Origin: Saccharomyces uvarum
Taxonomy: Eukaryota > Ascomycota > Saccharomycetes > Saccharomycetales > Saccharomycetaceae
Length of the DNA: 64,000 nt
Direction of reading: 5' to 3'
Assembly: GCA_947243795.1 (NCBI GenBank)
Contig: OX365934.1
Span: 124,001-188,000, forward strand
Position numbers and translations under genes: made by a program. The notes beneath the pieces were generated by a model that saw only the letters and a program-made list of their open reading frames with translations, was not told where the DNA came from and ran no database searches. Positions 41,059 through 51,517 of the stretch are shown here, in pieces (position 1 is the stretch's first letter; every line of letters starts with the position of its first letter).

Positions 41059-43319
41059 AGTCTTCAAGTTTCCTTCCTGAAATGGGGAGTATGTGTACGT
41101 GTGTGTGTGGACCATATTCCGAGGGCATGAAGCACGGATCACTAGCAGCCTAAGTAATATATAGTATGTTTCAGTAATGCCTGCCAACAAGTATACATGA
41201 CGTTATATAACGCGCGGATATAAGGTACGCCCAGTGGTCGTACAATGCCCGCACAAAAAATTCAGGGACCGGGTACGCTCAACGAAAAAAATAGCCAGGA
41301 GGAGACGTGGCCAACATTGCTGAGGAGCCCTCTTGGGGAGTAATACTCAAAAGATAACAACCTTAGACCTTGAAAGACCAATAAGAGCGGGCCGGCGCTC
41401 TAGGAAGAAGCGAAGTGTATTGCACAGAAAAAACTCGTTGAGCCTTTTATACAAAATGATCTTAAAAAGGTCCGGTAGGAGGGGTGTATTGATGGAGGGT
41501 ATCAACAAAATGCAATTTATCCACGGCGCAAAAATTTAAAGGTGTCCCGACGGACCTTTTAGAGGAATTCCGCATGGCTGTAACACACGGTAAACGAACA
41601 AGTCACATCGAACCACAAACAACGCACAACACAGACCGCAATACCAACCCCACGCTCAATAGACCTCTTACCGCTCTAATCATATCTATATAAAATACAT
41701 AACAATAAACAAGTGGCTGTGCACACCCACGGAGCTCCTACAGAACAGTAAATAAACCTAAACCTCGAGTATCCTAACAAAAGCTCCTGATCCTTCCATA
41801 CCTTTCTTTCGCGTTCATGATCACCACCCTACCCCGATTTGGGTGGGCGCAGTGCAAAAGAATGTTAAGAGGCCGTACCATGCTTTTTTTCCTTTACCTA
41901 GTAGTACCACTTACCACCCTCAGCGGTTTCTTGTTTGCCAGTAGTGGGAGTGAAAGGGGACGCGATGCCCCCTATACGCTGTGCTTTCTTTTGCTCTCGT
42001 TAAGTGTTCCGCGCACGCACCCCTCCCTTCCGGCCTCAAACTGCTTACTGCCAATCGGGCGCCGGCCTAAATGCTCTGCCTGGCCCTCAGAAGCATTTCT
42101 GACAGCCTCGGCTTAGGGCATCGAACGATGAGGAAGCTTGCTAAAAATAAACGCCGTTTTGGGGCCGCAACGCGAAACGCCGGTAGAAACGCGAAACGCC
42201 GCAGTAAAAGTGCTGTAGCGAGCAAAAAAAAATACAAAAATGACAACAATGACCGGCCTTTTTTTCCTAATGCAAAAAACTGGAAAGCGAGATTTCAGCA
42301 TCTAGCCAACCCCTAAAATTTGCAGTAAATTCCGAAGCGGGATATATTTCATGTGATTATCATGTGGAAAAGCAAGAGGAAAAGAAAAGGCACTATACAA
42401 TGTAGTGAGTGATAAGATGAGCGTAATAAGGTTGATGTTACATCCTCGGGCTCGAAGCACCTCAATGCTCCCGGAGTAAAGGCTGCGCCTGTGTGCGGTT
42501 ATTTTCCGGGAGGAGCTCAGCAAATTAGTACTGGCTGTTGCCTCTCTTGCTTGCCGTGTATGTATGTATAATGTGCTCCTTCATGTATAAAGGAAGGGTA
42601 ATTCAAAAACTTTATATTGATCCAGATTTCTATTTTTTTTCTTCTTTTGCTAGGTGTTGGCGTTTTGCCTAGCTAAGACTAACCTTGTGGTTCACATTAC
42701 TTTACTATTGCCGTCCAATATTACAATTCTGAAATCAGTTTTCTTGTGATCATTCTTTTTTTCCCTCTTGCCATTCTTAAAGGTGGTCTGCAACAACTTC
42801 TTCTTCTTGTTCTTCTTCTTCTTTCCTTCGTAAAGACCTGTGTTAAACATATATTTCTTCTCACGCACAGGCCAAGACAGCATACTAGGTGGTTCCCTTT
42901 CATTATATATCAAAACGTTGAATATACTGAGAACAATTCACATTCTAGAAGCTTAGGTACTATCGAATCTATACGGAGATCAGCACTATTCCAAGTCATT
43001 TACTTTATCTCTTCAACACTGAAACGAACCGGTAAAATACCAGAACTGCCACCGCCCAACAGATCATTGATAGCCATTGATTGACAACCACAGCAGTGAA
43101 GCAAAAGAAAATAAATTGAGAAGCCACAAAGTTTCAAGTCCCCACATTTATACGATAGATCAAGGAAAGCCTACTACTATTATTACCTCTACTACTACTA
43201 TTTCCAGAAATAAAAACTAAAAAGACAAAAAAAAAACGTCCCCCACGCCCCCCAAAAAATACAATAAAACAAAACTAACGTAAACTAACAAATCAATTAA
43301 GATTTCTCAAGTTGCCCTT
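41059..43319. other. Large TOS3-MPT5 divergent intergenic region (2.26 kb)
   Basis: This is the longest gene-free stretch in the window. It has to contain the TOS3 and MPT5 promoters. The part 41820-42200 is GC-richer than its surroundings and carries two SCB/MCB sites. A CTT-rich run (42794-42830) and a TATA-like atgtataaagg (42583-42593) lie nearer to MPT5. Several 60-110-codon frames occur on both strands (for example 41817-42116 plus, 42746-43084 plus); none resembles a known protein, and I do not call them. Confidence 0.55.
42170..42200 (+). promoter_or_regulatory. Duplicated SCB/MCB element (SBF/MBF sites)
   Basis: ACGCGAAACGCCG occurs twice, starting at 42170 and 42189. Each copy contains an SCB core (CGCGAAA, 42171-42177 and 42190-42196) overlapping an MCB core (ACGCG). 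This is a typical binding cluster for the G1/S factors SBF and MBF. It lies about 1.1 kb from the ATG of both TOS3 and MPT5. TOS3 stands for target of SBF, so the site may be the one behind that name. Confidence 0.65.
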
Positions 43320-46300
43320 ATGGTATGTATAACCTCTCTATTCTCGTTCTTTTCCAATATCTTCCTTCGCCGATGGAGTATAAGCTACAAGAATAAATAA
43401 CCCTTTAAGACCTTCTAACAGCAAATGAGACAGCAGCCGGGATCAAATTTCAACGGGCTCAAACTCATTCGTGCCGTACATTCCAGAGATCGACTGATCA
43501 TCTTTTGTATGGCGTGGATTTCCGCAGACCGGGCCCTATCTTATTTCTCGAATAAGCCTACAAGGATTTTCTTGAAACAAGGGCTTCGGGAAAGAGGCGC
43601 CCCAAGCAAAAGTGAGCAAAAAAAAGAAAAGATTCGAAGATCTATGAAAAATTTATGCAGATTCGTTGAGAGTTATAAGGATTACTCTTTATGGTTATAC
43701 CTTTCATTTGGAAATCAAGCATAAATTTTGTGCTCTGTCTTTCTCTTCTCCTGTCTTCTTTTGTTCGCTGTAGCCATTGATACCGAAGTTTTAAATACGT
43801 TTATTCTTGATTTTCATATCATCTCAAGCAACCTGGCCACTGTACATGGTTGTGATTGTCTCGTTTTCAGTTATTAAACTTGATCCTAGGCTTATTACTC
43901 CAAAATCGTTTCTACATATACCTTTTTTTCTTTTTTAGTGAATCTGCTGTACTAACACACCATTCTTTCATTTAACCAGATCAATAACGAACCTTTTCCA
44001 ACCGCCGACTCTGCTTCGATTTTGACTACGTCTACATCAAATAACTCCTTAATGTCTTACAATCACCAGCCTCAACTGTCTATTAACTCGGTTCAATCAC
44101 TCTTGGAGCCCGTGACCCCTCCGCCCTTAGGCCAGATGAACAACAAAAGAAATCATCAGAAGGCTCATTCGCTTGATCTCTCCGGTTTCAATCAGTTCAT
44201 ATCATCTACCCAATCTCCCTTGGGCTTGATGAATAATAATCCATCAACATCAAACTCTGCCAACGCATTTTCTCCGAACCCTAATGTTGCTAATAATGCC
44301 GCTGGTCTTTCATCTGCCATGCCAAATCCGCCCGCCATTCTTCCATTGATTAACGAATTTGATCTGGATATAGATGGATCCAAAAGAAAGATGAGCAATG
44401 ATTTCGCCGGGATAGCCGCTACCAACACTGGTCCCAATACTTCAAGCCTAACTATGGAAACACCATCCTCTTCAGTAACTCCTGCAGCATCCCTAAGTAA
44501 TTATAGCAACAATAACGCTGCTTCCAAATCTGGGGGGGATAACTCATCGTTTGGGTTGAGCAGCTCTACGTCTTCGTCAATGGTCGAAATCAGTGGACTG
44601 CCCCTTAGAGACTTGGATTATATCAAACTTGCCACCGATCAATTTGGCTGTCGCTTCCTACAGAAAAAACTGGAAACCCCCAGTGAATCTAATATGGTGA
44701 GAGATTTAATGTACGAACAAATCAAACCATTTTTCTTGGATCTTATTCTGGATCCATTCGGCAATTACCTAGTTCAAAAGCTATGCGATTACTTAACTTC
44801 TGAACAAAAGACATTATTAATACAGACGATTTATCCGAACGTTTTTCAAATCTCTATTAATCAGTATGGTACTCGTTCTTTACAGAAAATTATAGACACT
44901 GTCGATAGTGAAGTCCAAATCGATCTTATTATCAAGGGATTTTCTCAAGAATTTACTTCTATTGAACAAGTAGTCACCTTAATAAACGATTTGAATGGTA
45001 ACCATGTGATTCAAAAATGTATTTTTAAATTTTCACCATCAAAATTCGGTTTTATTATTGATGCCATTGTGGAGCAAAACAACATTATCACCATTTCCAC
45101 TCATAAACATGGTTGTTGTGTATTACAAAAATTGCTAAGCGTTTGCACTTTACAACAAATTTTCAAGATTTCCGTAAAAATCGTGCAATTCTTACCGGGA
45201 TTAATCAATGATCAATTCGGCAACTACATCATTCAATTCTTATTAGATATCAAAGAATTAGACTTCTATTTATTGGCGGAACTGTTCAATCGTTTATCCA
45301 ACGAATTGTGTCAATTATCATGTTTGAAATTTTCTTCGAATGTTGTGGAAAAATTCATCAAGAAACTATTCAGGATCATTACTGGCTCAATTGTTAATAG
45401 CAATCGGGGAAATTCACAAAAGGCTCCAGCAGCCTCTGATGACGTCATCAATGCTTCCATGAATATACTTTTGACAACTATTGATATATTTACAGTCAAT
45501 TTAAACGTTTTGATAAGAGACAATTTTGGTAATTATGCACTACAAACTCTTTTGGACGTTAAGAACTATTCGCCATTGCTTTTTTACAACAAGAGTGGTA
45601 ACACAAATGGGCCAAATATGTCTAGTACATTGAATTATGGTAATTTCTGTACCGATTTCTCATTGAAGATTGGCAACCTAATTGTTCTCACCAAGGAATT
45701 ACTTCCAAGTATCAAGACTACATCCTATGCAAAGAAAATAAAGTTGAAAGTGAAAGCTTATGCAGAAACTACAGGCATACCGTTCACTGACATATCTCCC
45801 CAAGCCAGCACAATGAATCACAACAATTTCCAAACGATAAATAACGAAAACAAGAACCCCAATAGCAAAAATAATCATCACAATAATCATAATACTAATA
45901 ATCAAAAGAGTCATACTCGCCATTTCTCTTTACCAGCTAATTCCTTTCATAGAAGGAGTAACAGCTCTGTAACCAACAATTTTTCAAACCAATATACACC
46001 AGATCGAAAAATCCGTCCGCCACAACAAGTTATGAACTTCAACCAAAACGCATACCCCTCAATGGGAGCTCCATCTTTCAACTCTCAACCTAACCCACCA
46101 TTGGTTAGTCATAATTCATTACAAAATTTTGACAACCGCCAATTTGCAAATTTGATGGCACAACCAAATCCTACTGTCCCAATGCATTCATTCTCATCAT
46201 CCAACATTGCTAACTCCAATACTTCTGTTCAAGGGTTTGAGCAATCCGGATTTACGATGAATGATGTTTCAAAACCTATTGAAACAGACAAGAACAATGC

Positions 46301-46538
46301 TAACCAATTCTTGCAGTATTCTAATGTTAATAACCAAAAATTTAACGAAACATTTGTGCCAAGAATGCCATATCAATCTGAAACAGCCAACTGGGATTCG
46401 AGTATATCGACAAAGTCCCAGCACATTGGCCAAGGCCCATATAATGAGAATAGTTTGAGTCGCAATGCTAGCGTTTCCAATATGCCAACTATGAATGCTG
46501 GTAGAGGACCAGACGAACTTCAATTCACTTTACCATAA
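43320..46538 (+). CDS. MPT5: MPT5/PUF5, Pumilio-family mRNA-binding repressor (split gene)
   Basis: Exon 1 is only ATG 43320-43322; exon 2 runs 43980-46538 and begins INNEPFPTADSAS. The joined protein is 853 residues (859 in S. cerevisiae). Mpt5 (Puf5) binds UGUA-containing 3' UTRs, such as that of HO, recruits Ccr4-Not and promotes deadenylation and repression; it affects ageing, wall integrity and mating-type switching. The PUF domain of eight repeats covers about residues 195-600; repeat cores include FGCRFLQKKLE, FGNYLVQKL, YGTRSLQKI, NGNHVIQKC, HGCCVLQKL, FGNYIIQFL and FGNYALQTL. N- and C-terminal flanks are Asn/Ser/Gln-rich. The strict end is LQFTLP. Confidence 0.96.
43323..43979 (+). 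other. Intron of MPT5
   Basis: GTATGT at 43323 directly follows the ATG. A perfect TACTAAC branch box lies at 43950-43956, followed by a T-rich tract, and the intron ends in CAG at 43977-43979. Its 657 bases are long for yeast and close to the S. cerevisiae MPT5 intron. A 99-codon frame (43425-43724) lies inside it. Unspliced RNA would hit a stop about 26 codons after the ATG. Confidence 0.92.
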
Positions 46539-47363
46539 TACCTTTTTTTCTCTTCCCTATTGTACAAATATTTTTACGCAGAAAACATGATTTCAAAAAA
46601 ATTAATAATAATAATAAAAAGGTAAAATTCGACGAAGCAATGTTGTCGAATTTAAGTCTAAAAAAAATGAGCCAGAAAGGTCGAGCAATCTATTTGCACA
46701 TTTACGATTTGTATTCTAATCCCGAAAACGTATCTTAAAATCCCTCCCCCCATGCGGACTAAGCATTGTTCCGAACTAAGATGATTTTTTGTTTTGACTT
46801 CATCATTTTTAAACTTACGCCCAACTGTTATGTCATTCATTCATTCATTCATTAATTAAACAATTCATTCATTCATTTAATTTTCTTTTTGCCAATCATC
46901 TATTACTGTCATCTTTTTTTTTACATTCCAGTTGTCTTTGAAAGGCAACAAGGTGTTAAAATATCCATTCGCTCAAGCATCTTTATCAAATAGGAAAATA
47001 CCATTTGTTTTTCTTTGTCATTTGTATAATTTTTTTATCGGTTCCTTCCTGTTTTGTTGGCTTTATTATACTTAGGTTCACCCTGTACTTACAATGATAC
47101 ATATTTGTATATTTTATTTTAATTTCATATCTATCTATATTTTAAACTGCCGAGTTATCCTCAAAAGGGGGGGGGGTAGTGAAATGGAGAGGTAGTAATC
47201 CGAAAAGCCATCATTTTTTAATGGAAAATGCGTTTGACGATTACACAAATCACATTCAGCTCTAAAGGCCTTAAAAAATAAAACTATCAGTACTTTTACA
47301 AAATCTTATACGCATATATATATTATACTAGTATATACTGAACAAGAATCAGGATTAGATAGG
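46539..47363. other. MPT5-YGL176C convergent 3' region
   Basis: This 825-base spacer holds the 3' ends of two convergent genes. It has a CATT repeat (46836-46852 and again near 46865-46879), a run of ten G (47167-47176) and a TA run (47316-47325). Two UGUA elements fit Pumilio-type sites. No gene is seen. Confidence 0.55.
46561..46570 (+). promoter_or_regulatory. Puf5-like element in the MPT5 3' UTR
   Basis: TGTACAAATA begins 22 bases after the MPT5 stop. It has the UGUA plus four bases plus UA spacing of the Puf5 recognition element. A second candidate, TGTATATTTTA, lies at 47106-47116. Because the gene itself encodes Puf5, autoregulation is possible, but this is inference from a short motif. 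Confidence 0.35.
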
Positions 47364-49037
47364 CTAAGCTAGAATAGATGTTATAAGAATATTTCCACCA
47401 TTGTATGGACTATCTTCTCTTCTGATTAAGAAAGATATTTTCTTGGAAAAAACATCTTCAGAGATGTAATGTGATGTAACACTAGCTGGTTTAATAGCGG
47501 TTCCTATTACTTTGCTCATTTTTACATCTCTTGGCGCTATAAAAGCCGAATGTAGATGGACGAATTTGAACTCAGAGCTTTCTGGCCTGCAGTAGTCTCT
47601 CATCTCTCTTATTGGGTACATGGTAATATTACCATTTGGTGATCTTTCGTAATTGAGATTTCCAGATAAGGTAGTACAAAAAACTTCAAAATCACCCTTG
47701 CCATCCCTAGCACTTGTGGAACCATAAATAAAATAATGTCCGTCATCAGATACCTTGAATAGCTCTGTATCCTTAGTCACGTTTAAAAATTTGGTTCTGA
47801 AAGATACAACTGACTTTTTCGCTAGGGTGTCTTTTAAAAAGGTATCAACAATGACCAATCTTTGCGCGTTCTCTTTGTCAGCCATACCAGATATAACAAT
47901 CAAGCCCTTCTTATTCAATGACCTTATGGAAACAATTGATTTTAACGCAGTGTCATTGAATAGGCTTTTTCTTTTTGCCTTTTTTTCATTGACTTTAAAA
48001 CTTTGTAACATTGCCGTATTTTCAGTATCTTTTACTACTGTTACCACAGCATCACCACTCCTAAATCCTATATATAATGCACCGGAAATTGATTTTTTTG
48101 AATGTGATATTGAAGCACCTTCCTGGAGACAGAATGATAAAGAAGTGATGTCACTTCTATTTTTGGATTTACCTGATCCCTGGACAGGGAAAAAGATAAA
48201 TGGTTTGGGAAGAACCTCTGGAACTAAATTATAGAAATATAGGCTGTCATTTACGCTAATAACCAAGGTATCTCCCACGACAAGAGAATCATGTACTCGA
48301 TCATTTTCTTTTAGTTTGACTTGACGAACTTTAAGCACTTGTGGTGAAAAAATTCCTTGAATAAATATCACAAAAGTATGCACGTTAGACCTGCTATTAA
48401 TATTGTGATGGAAATAGCGGCCCAACCCTTCTTTTGTGGTATCTATTCGCTCTAGTTTTAGTGTTTTGAACATATCGGTTAATTCACTTTTATATTTCAA
48501 TTCAGAATTGAATTCAATCATAGAAAATGTAACAAAAAACCTTTCCTGGGAATAGTCGTTCAAGGATGAAAACCCTGCGATGTAGCCCTTGGTTGTAGAA
48601 AATGCTATTTTCTCTTGAAAAAGTCCTTCTTTCGTAACTAACAGGATATGATTTGCTAACACTCCTATCAGCATTCTATTTGGAAAATTAAGAAACTCTG
48701 AGGAAACAGGACGATGCGATTGAACATTATCTTTACTCCAAGATATGAATGCATCCTCCAGTTTCAGCCCATCGTTGTGCTTTTTATACGATGGAGATCG
48801 AAACGCCCTTTCTAAAGGATTGAGAAGGCTAGTCCTGTAATTTTCCAATGTCTGGCGACGCTTATTTTTTATCACTGAATACTGCTTATCATATCCAGCC
48901 TGAACACTTTGTCGCTTTATATTTTCTTTACTGTACTGGCTCGTTGACCCTGCAACGCGAACGGTTCTATCGTCGGATACACGAAAGTAACGCCGACGTT
49001 CTTCATCGTAATAAAATCCCGGAAGGTTGGGTGCCAT
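47364..49037 (-). CDS. YGL176C, protein of unknown function
   Basis: The product is 557 residues (554 in S. cerevisiae, as I recall). I do not recognise a named domain. The N-terminus MAPNLPGFYYDEERRRYFRV reads like the short motif seen at the start of several WD40-type proteins of the DDB1/CUL4-associated kind, and later hydrophobic strands (LVVGDTLVISVNDSLYFYN; GALYIGFRSGDAVVTVVK; GHYFIYGSTSARDGKGD) would fit a degenerate beta-propeller. This is a guess. Basic patches (KKAKRKS) occur mid-protein. It converges on MPT5 and its 5' end is 226 bases from the SAE2 stop. Synteny makes it certain as a gene but not as a function. Confidence 0.9.
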   Translation of the reverse strand: MAPNLPGFYYDEERRRYFRVSDDRTVRVAGSTSQYSKENIKRQSVQAGYDKQYSVIKNKRRQTLENYRTSLLNPLERAFRSPSYKKHNDGLKLEDAFISWSKDNVQSHRPVSSEFLNFPNRMLIGVLANHILLVTKEGLFQEKIAFSTTKGYIAGFSSLNDYSQERFFVTFSMIEFNSELKYKSELTDMFKTLKLERIDTTKEGLGRYFHHNINSRSNVHTFVIFIQGIFSPQVLKVRQVKLKENDRVHDSLVVGDTLVISVNDSLYFYNLVPEVLPKPFIFFPVQGSGKSKNRSDITSLSFCLQEGASISHSKKSISGALYIGFRSGDAVVTVVKDTENTAMLQSFKVNEKKAKRKSLFNDTALKSIVSIRSLNKKGLIVISGMADKENAQRLVIVDTFLKDTLAKKSVVSFRTKFLNVTKDTELFKVSDDGHYFIYGSTSARDGKGDFEVFCTTLSGNLNYERSPNGNITMYPIREMRDYCRPESSEFKFVHLHSAFIAPRDVKMSKVIGTAIKPASVTSHYISEDVFSKKISFLIRREDSPYNGGNILITSILA

Positions 49038-49263
49038 TCGATCAGTTTGCTACTTTAGCTGTTTAGCGTGTACTACTTCTTTTTGTTCTCTCACCTTTCT
49101 TCATTTTGGCTCATCTCATCGCCTTTTATTTTCATTTTTGCCCTACATAAGAAAAGGGGAAAAAATAACTTTTACTTATTAAACGGTTCCAGCAAAGAAA
49201 CAATTTCAATATGAATGATAAATTCATTATAGGAAAGGAGAATTCCTGGAGAACAATTCTATG

Positions 49264-50307
49264 TTAGACTCTGGCATATATTTGCAGTAGTTTATCACTC
49301 CAGAAAACGCATCCGTCGTCGACAAACCGATTCAGTTCTTCTTTTTTAAATACATATTCTCTCTCATATGGTGGAATTTTGTCATTGGTTGCCATCAAAA
49401 ATCTATGTTTAGTCTTATCTCTGATGATTTCTTGCGACTTTTTCTTGTCCTCATTACCTTCCTGTGTGGAAGGGAAATCCAATCTGCCAAAGCCTGGCGG
49501 AGATTTCGATCTATTTCTGAGATTGTCAAACGCGAGTTCGTAATCTGAATTTTGTGATTCCATGACTACCGATAGCGGTTTGTACTTAGAATCAGCAGGC
49601 TTACCCACTTGGGCATAGAACCGCTCTAATTTCCTTCTTCCCCTCTTGACGGGAGCTATGTCTTCATTTGGCCTGAAGTCTTCGAGAATCCAAGCTCGCT
49701 TTGTCACAGGGTTCGTATTAAAGTCAACTAGAATACTCTCATTCTCCTGCTTAAATAAATATGACAATGTCGATTCAGGTTTTTCTAGCTTTATTTCCAG
49801 TAATTTTCTTATCTTGTTCTCTTTATCATTGTCTGTTTCATGGATTGCGGTATCAGAACAATCCTCTAGATCGCTTAACTTTTGGGAGCCATTCAAAGGT
49901 GAGCTGAACTCTGAAATCTTTCGCTTATGCTTATTAGGCGATATAGTGACCACTGATAATTGGGAGTCTGGTTCATATTCACTTTGGTGATGTAATTTTC
50001 CATCCGTCAAATTTCTCTTTACTTCCTCGTCAAATTGAGTAAGTATAAAATCCTCGGAGTCTTGCTCCACTGCCTCTACTGATGACTGTGATGATTGTGA
50101 AGATGCATTTTTTTGATGTGCCAAAGCCTCGGTTGGCTTACCGTTAGACCCTTTGAGAATACGTTTATTTTTATTTTGCAAAGTAATCACACGGCTAGCT
50201 ATTAAAACAGTTACGTCATGTTGCACATTTAGTAGTTCGTTGAGACTGAGCCTTTTGAGAATAGTCAAACTCGATTTTAGGCCAGGTTCTTCTTTACTAA
50301 TTACCAT
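49264..50307 (-). CDS. SAE2: SAE2, DNA-end resection factor (CtIP family)
   Basis: The product is 347 residues (345 in S. cerevisiae). Sae2 activates the Mre11 nuclease of the MRX complex to clip protein-blocked and hairpin DNA ends, and so is needed to remove Spo11 in meiosis. The conserved C-terminal CtIP-like region holds KSPPGFGRLDFPSTQEG; S269 in SKSPPGFG corresponds to the CDK site S267 of S. cerevisiae. The N-terminus is the self-association region. The centre has ATM/ATR-type SQ motifs (SSQSSQSS). It is divergent from BUD13 across 210 bases. Confidence 0.96.
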   Translation of the reverse strand: MVISKEEPGLKSSLTILKRLSLNELLNVQHDVTVLIASRVITLQNKNKRILKGSNGKPTEALAHQKNASSQSSQSSVEAVEQDSEDFILTQFDEEVKRNLTDGKLHHQSEYEPDSQLSVVTISPNKHKRKISEFSSPLNGSQKLSDLEDCSDTAIHETDNDKENKIRKLLEIKLEKPESTLSYLFKQENESILVDFNTNPVTKRAWILEDFRPNEDIAPVKRGRRKLERFYAQVGKPADSKYKPLSVVMESQNSDYELAFDNLRNRSKSPPGFGRLDFPSTQEGNEDKKKSQEIIRDKTKHRFLMATNDKIPPYEREYVFKKEELNRFVDDGCVFWSDKLLQIYARV

Positions 50308-50517
50308 CTCACCAACAGACAGGTAGATGACTTATAGCATAATAGAGACTTATATTTGTAAATAGTATCAACATTCAAAATGTAAACAAAGGCTATTGAA
50401 GCTTTTTTTCATTATAACGCGCTTAAAAAATGGCTTAAAGACAAAGGCATCTCAGCTGGAATACGAATCGTTGCTAATAAGGGCAGAATAACAGCAAAAT
50501 AACAGAACAAATACCTC

Positions 50518-51318
50518 ATGGCTTTGCATGAATATTTAACAGAAGCTTATGGGCCCTCTAAACCCAAGAACAAGGCAAAGAAGAAGAAGAAAGAAACGAA
50601 ATCAAATGTCAACTTTAACCCACCTTCATTGATAGTGAACGAACGGCTGGGCACATTACAAGAAGGACAGCAGAAATCAGAAGCCATTTCTATCAGTAAG
50701 TTCGGTAAACAGAACAACAGGAATGTATGGAAGAATCTGGAAACAAACGAACTTTCTTGCCCAATATCACCTCCCTCCGCATGTTCAGTTGATGGAGGGA
50801 ATGACAAATGTGAAGGGGAAGAAACTAGTGCTCAGAAATCACTGGATATGGTAGCCAAAAGGCCCAAAACCCGAGTAACTATATACAGAGACGCTCAAGG
50901 CCACAATATACAAGATACCGCCAAACCGAGCGATTTTGCCGCTAGCCGACCTAAAACTGAGGATGATGAAGCTGCAGAAAGGGAGCAATACCTGAAAGAA
51001 CTAAATATGGGGGATGTACAAAACCTTGGAACCAAAGTGGAAAACCACGAGAAGAAAACAAACCGAATTGTCTCAGAATTAGCGGTAGAAGATCCTGCAA
51101 TAAGATTTACACATGATGATAAGATAAGTATAAAATTGTCAATATTGGGTCGCAAGCTCTATGATAAAGTAGGACCTGAAAATAGATTCGGTATTAGTCC
51201 TGGTGCAAGGTGGGACGGTGTTCACAGATCAAATGGATTTGAAGAGAAATGGTTTGCCAAGCAAAATGAAATTAATGAGAAAAAAATACAAAGTTATACA
51301 TTACAAGAAGATTACTGA
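50518..51318 (+). CDS. BUD13: BUD13, subunit of the RES splicing complex
   Basis: The product is 266 residues, as in S. cerevisiae. Bud13 with Pml1 and Snu17 forms the RES complex on the activated spliceosome, aiding splicing of certain introns and nuclear retention of unspliced RNA; loss gives a budding-pattern defect. The N-terminus is Lys-rich (KNKAKKKKKETKS). The Bud13 family block is at the C-terminus: GRKLYDKVGPENRFGISPG, RWDGVHRSNGFEEKWF and the final SYTLQEDY. The extreme C-terminal tryptophan-bearing segment is what binds the Snu17 RRM. The frame has no internal intron signals. It converges on XRN1. Confidence 0.96.
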   Translation: MALHEYLTEAYGPSKPKNKAKKKKKETKSNVNFNPPSLIVNERLGTLQEGQQKSEAISISKFGKQNNRNVWKNLETNELSCPISPPSACSVDGGNDKCEGEETSAQKSLDMVAKRPKTRVTIYRDAQGHNIQDTAKPSDFAASRPKTEDDEAAEREQYLKELNMGDVQNLGTKVENHEKKTNRIVSELAVEDPAIRFTHDDKISIKLSILGRKLYDKVGPENRFGISPGARWDGVHRSNGFEEKWFAKQNEINEKKIQSYTLQEDY

Positions 51319-51517
51319 AACGATTGCCTGCTGATACCCTCCAAAGGTAAACATTGTATAAATATATCTTAATAAACTATTTTTGCACAAGCATTAATTT
51401 ATTCAAGATCAACTATGGGATAGAACGCTTATTCTTTCAGAATATTACAGATTACAAACATTTATCATTAAATAAATTTCATATCCACTAAAGGGATTTA
51501 GCTGCAGAATTTAGCTT

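Noticed and set aside
46835-46880. CATT repeats downstream of MPT5 as a possible repeat array
   Set aside because: A short tetranucleotide microsatellite without spacers; not a CRISPR or satellite array.
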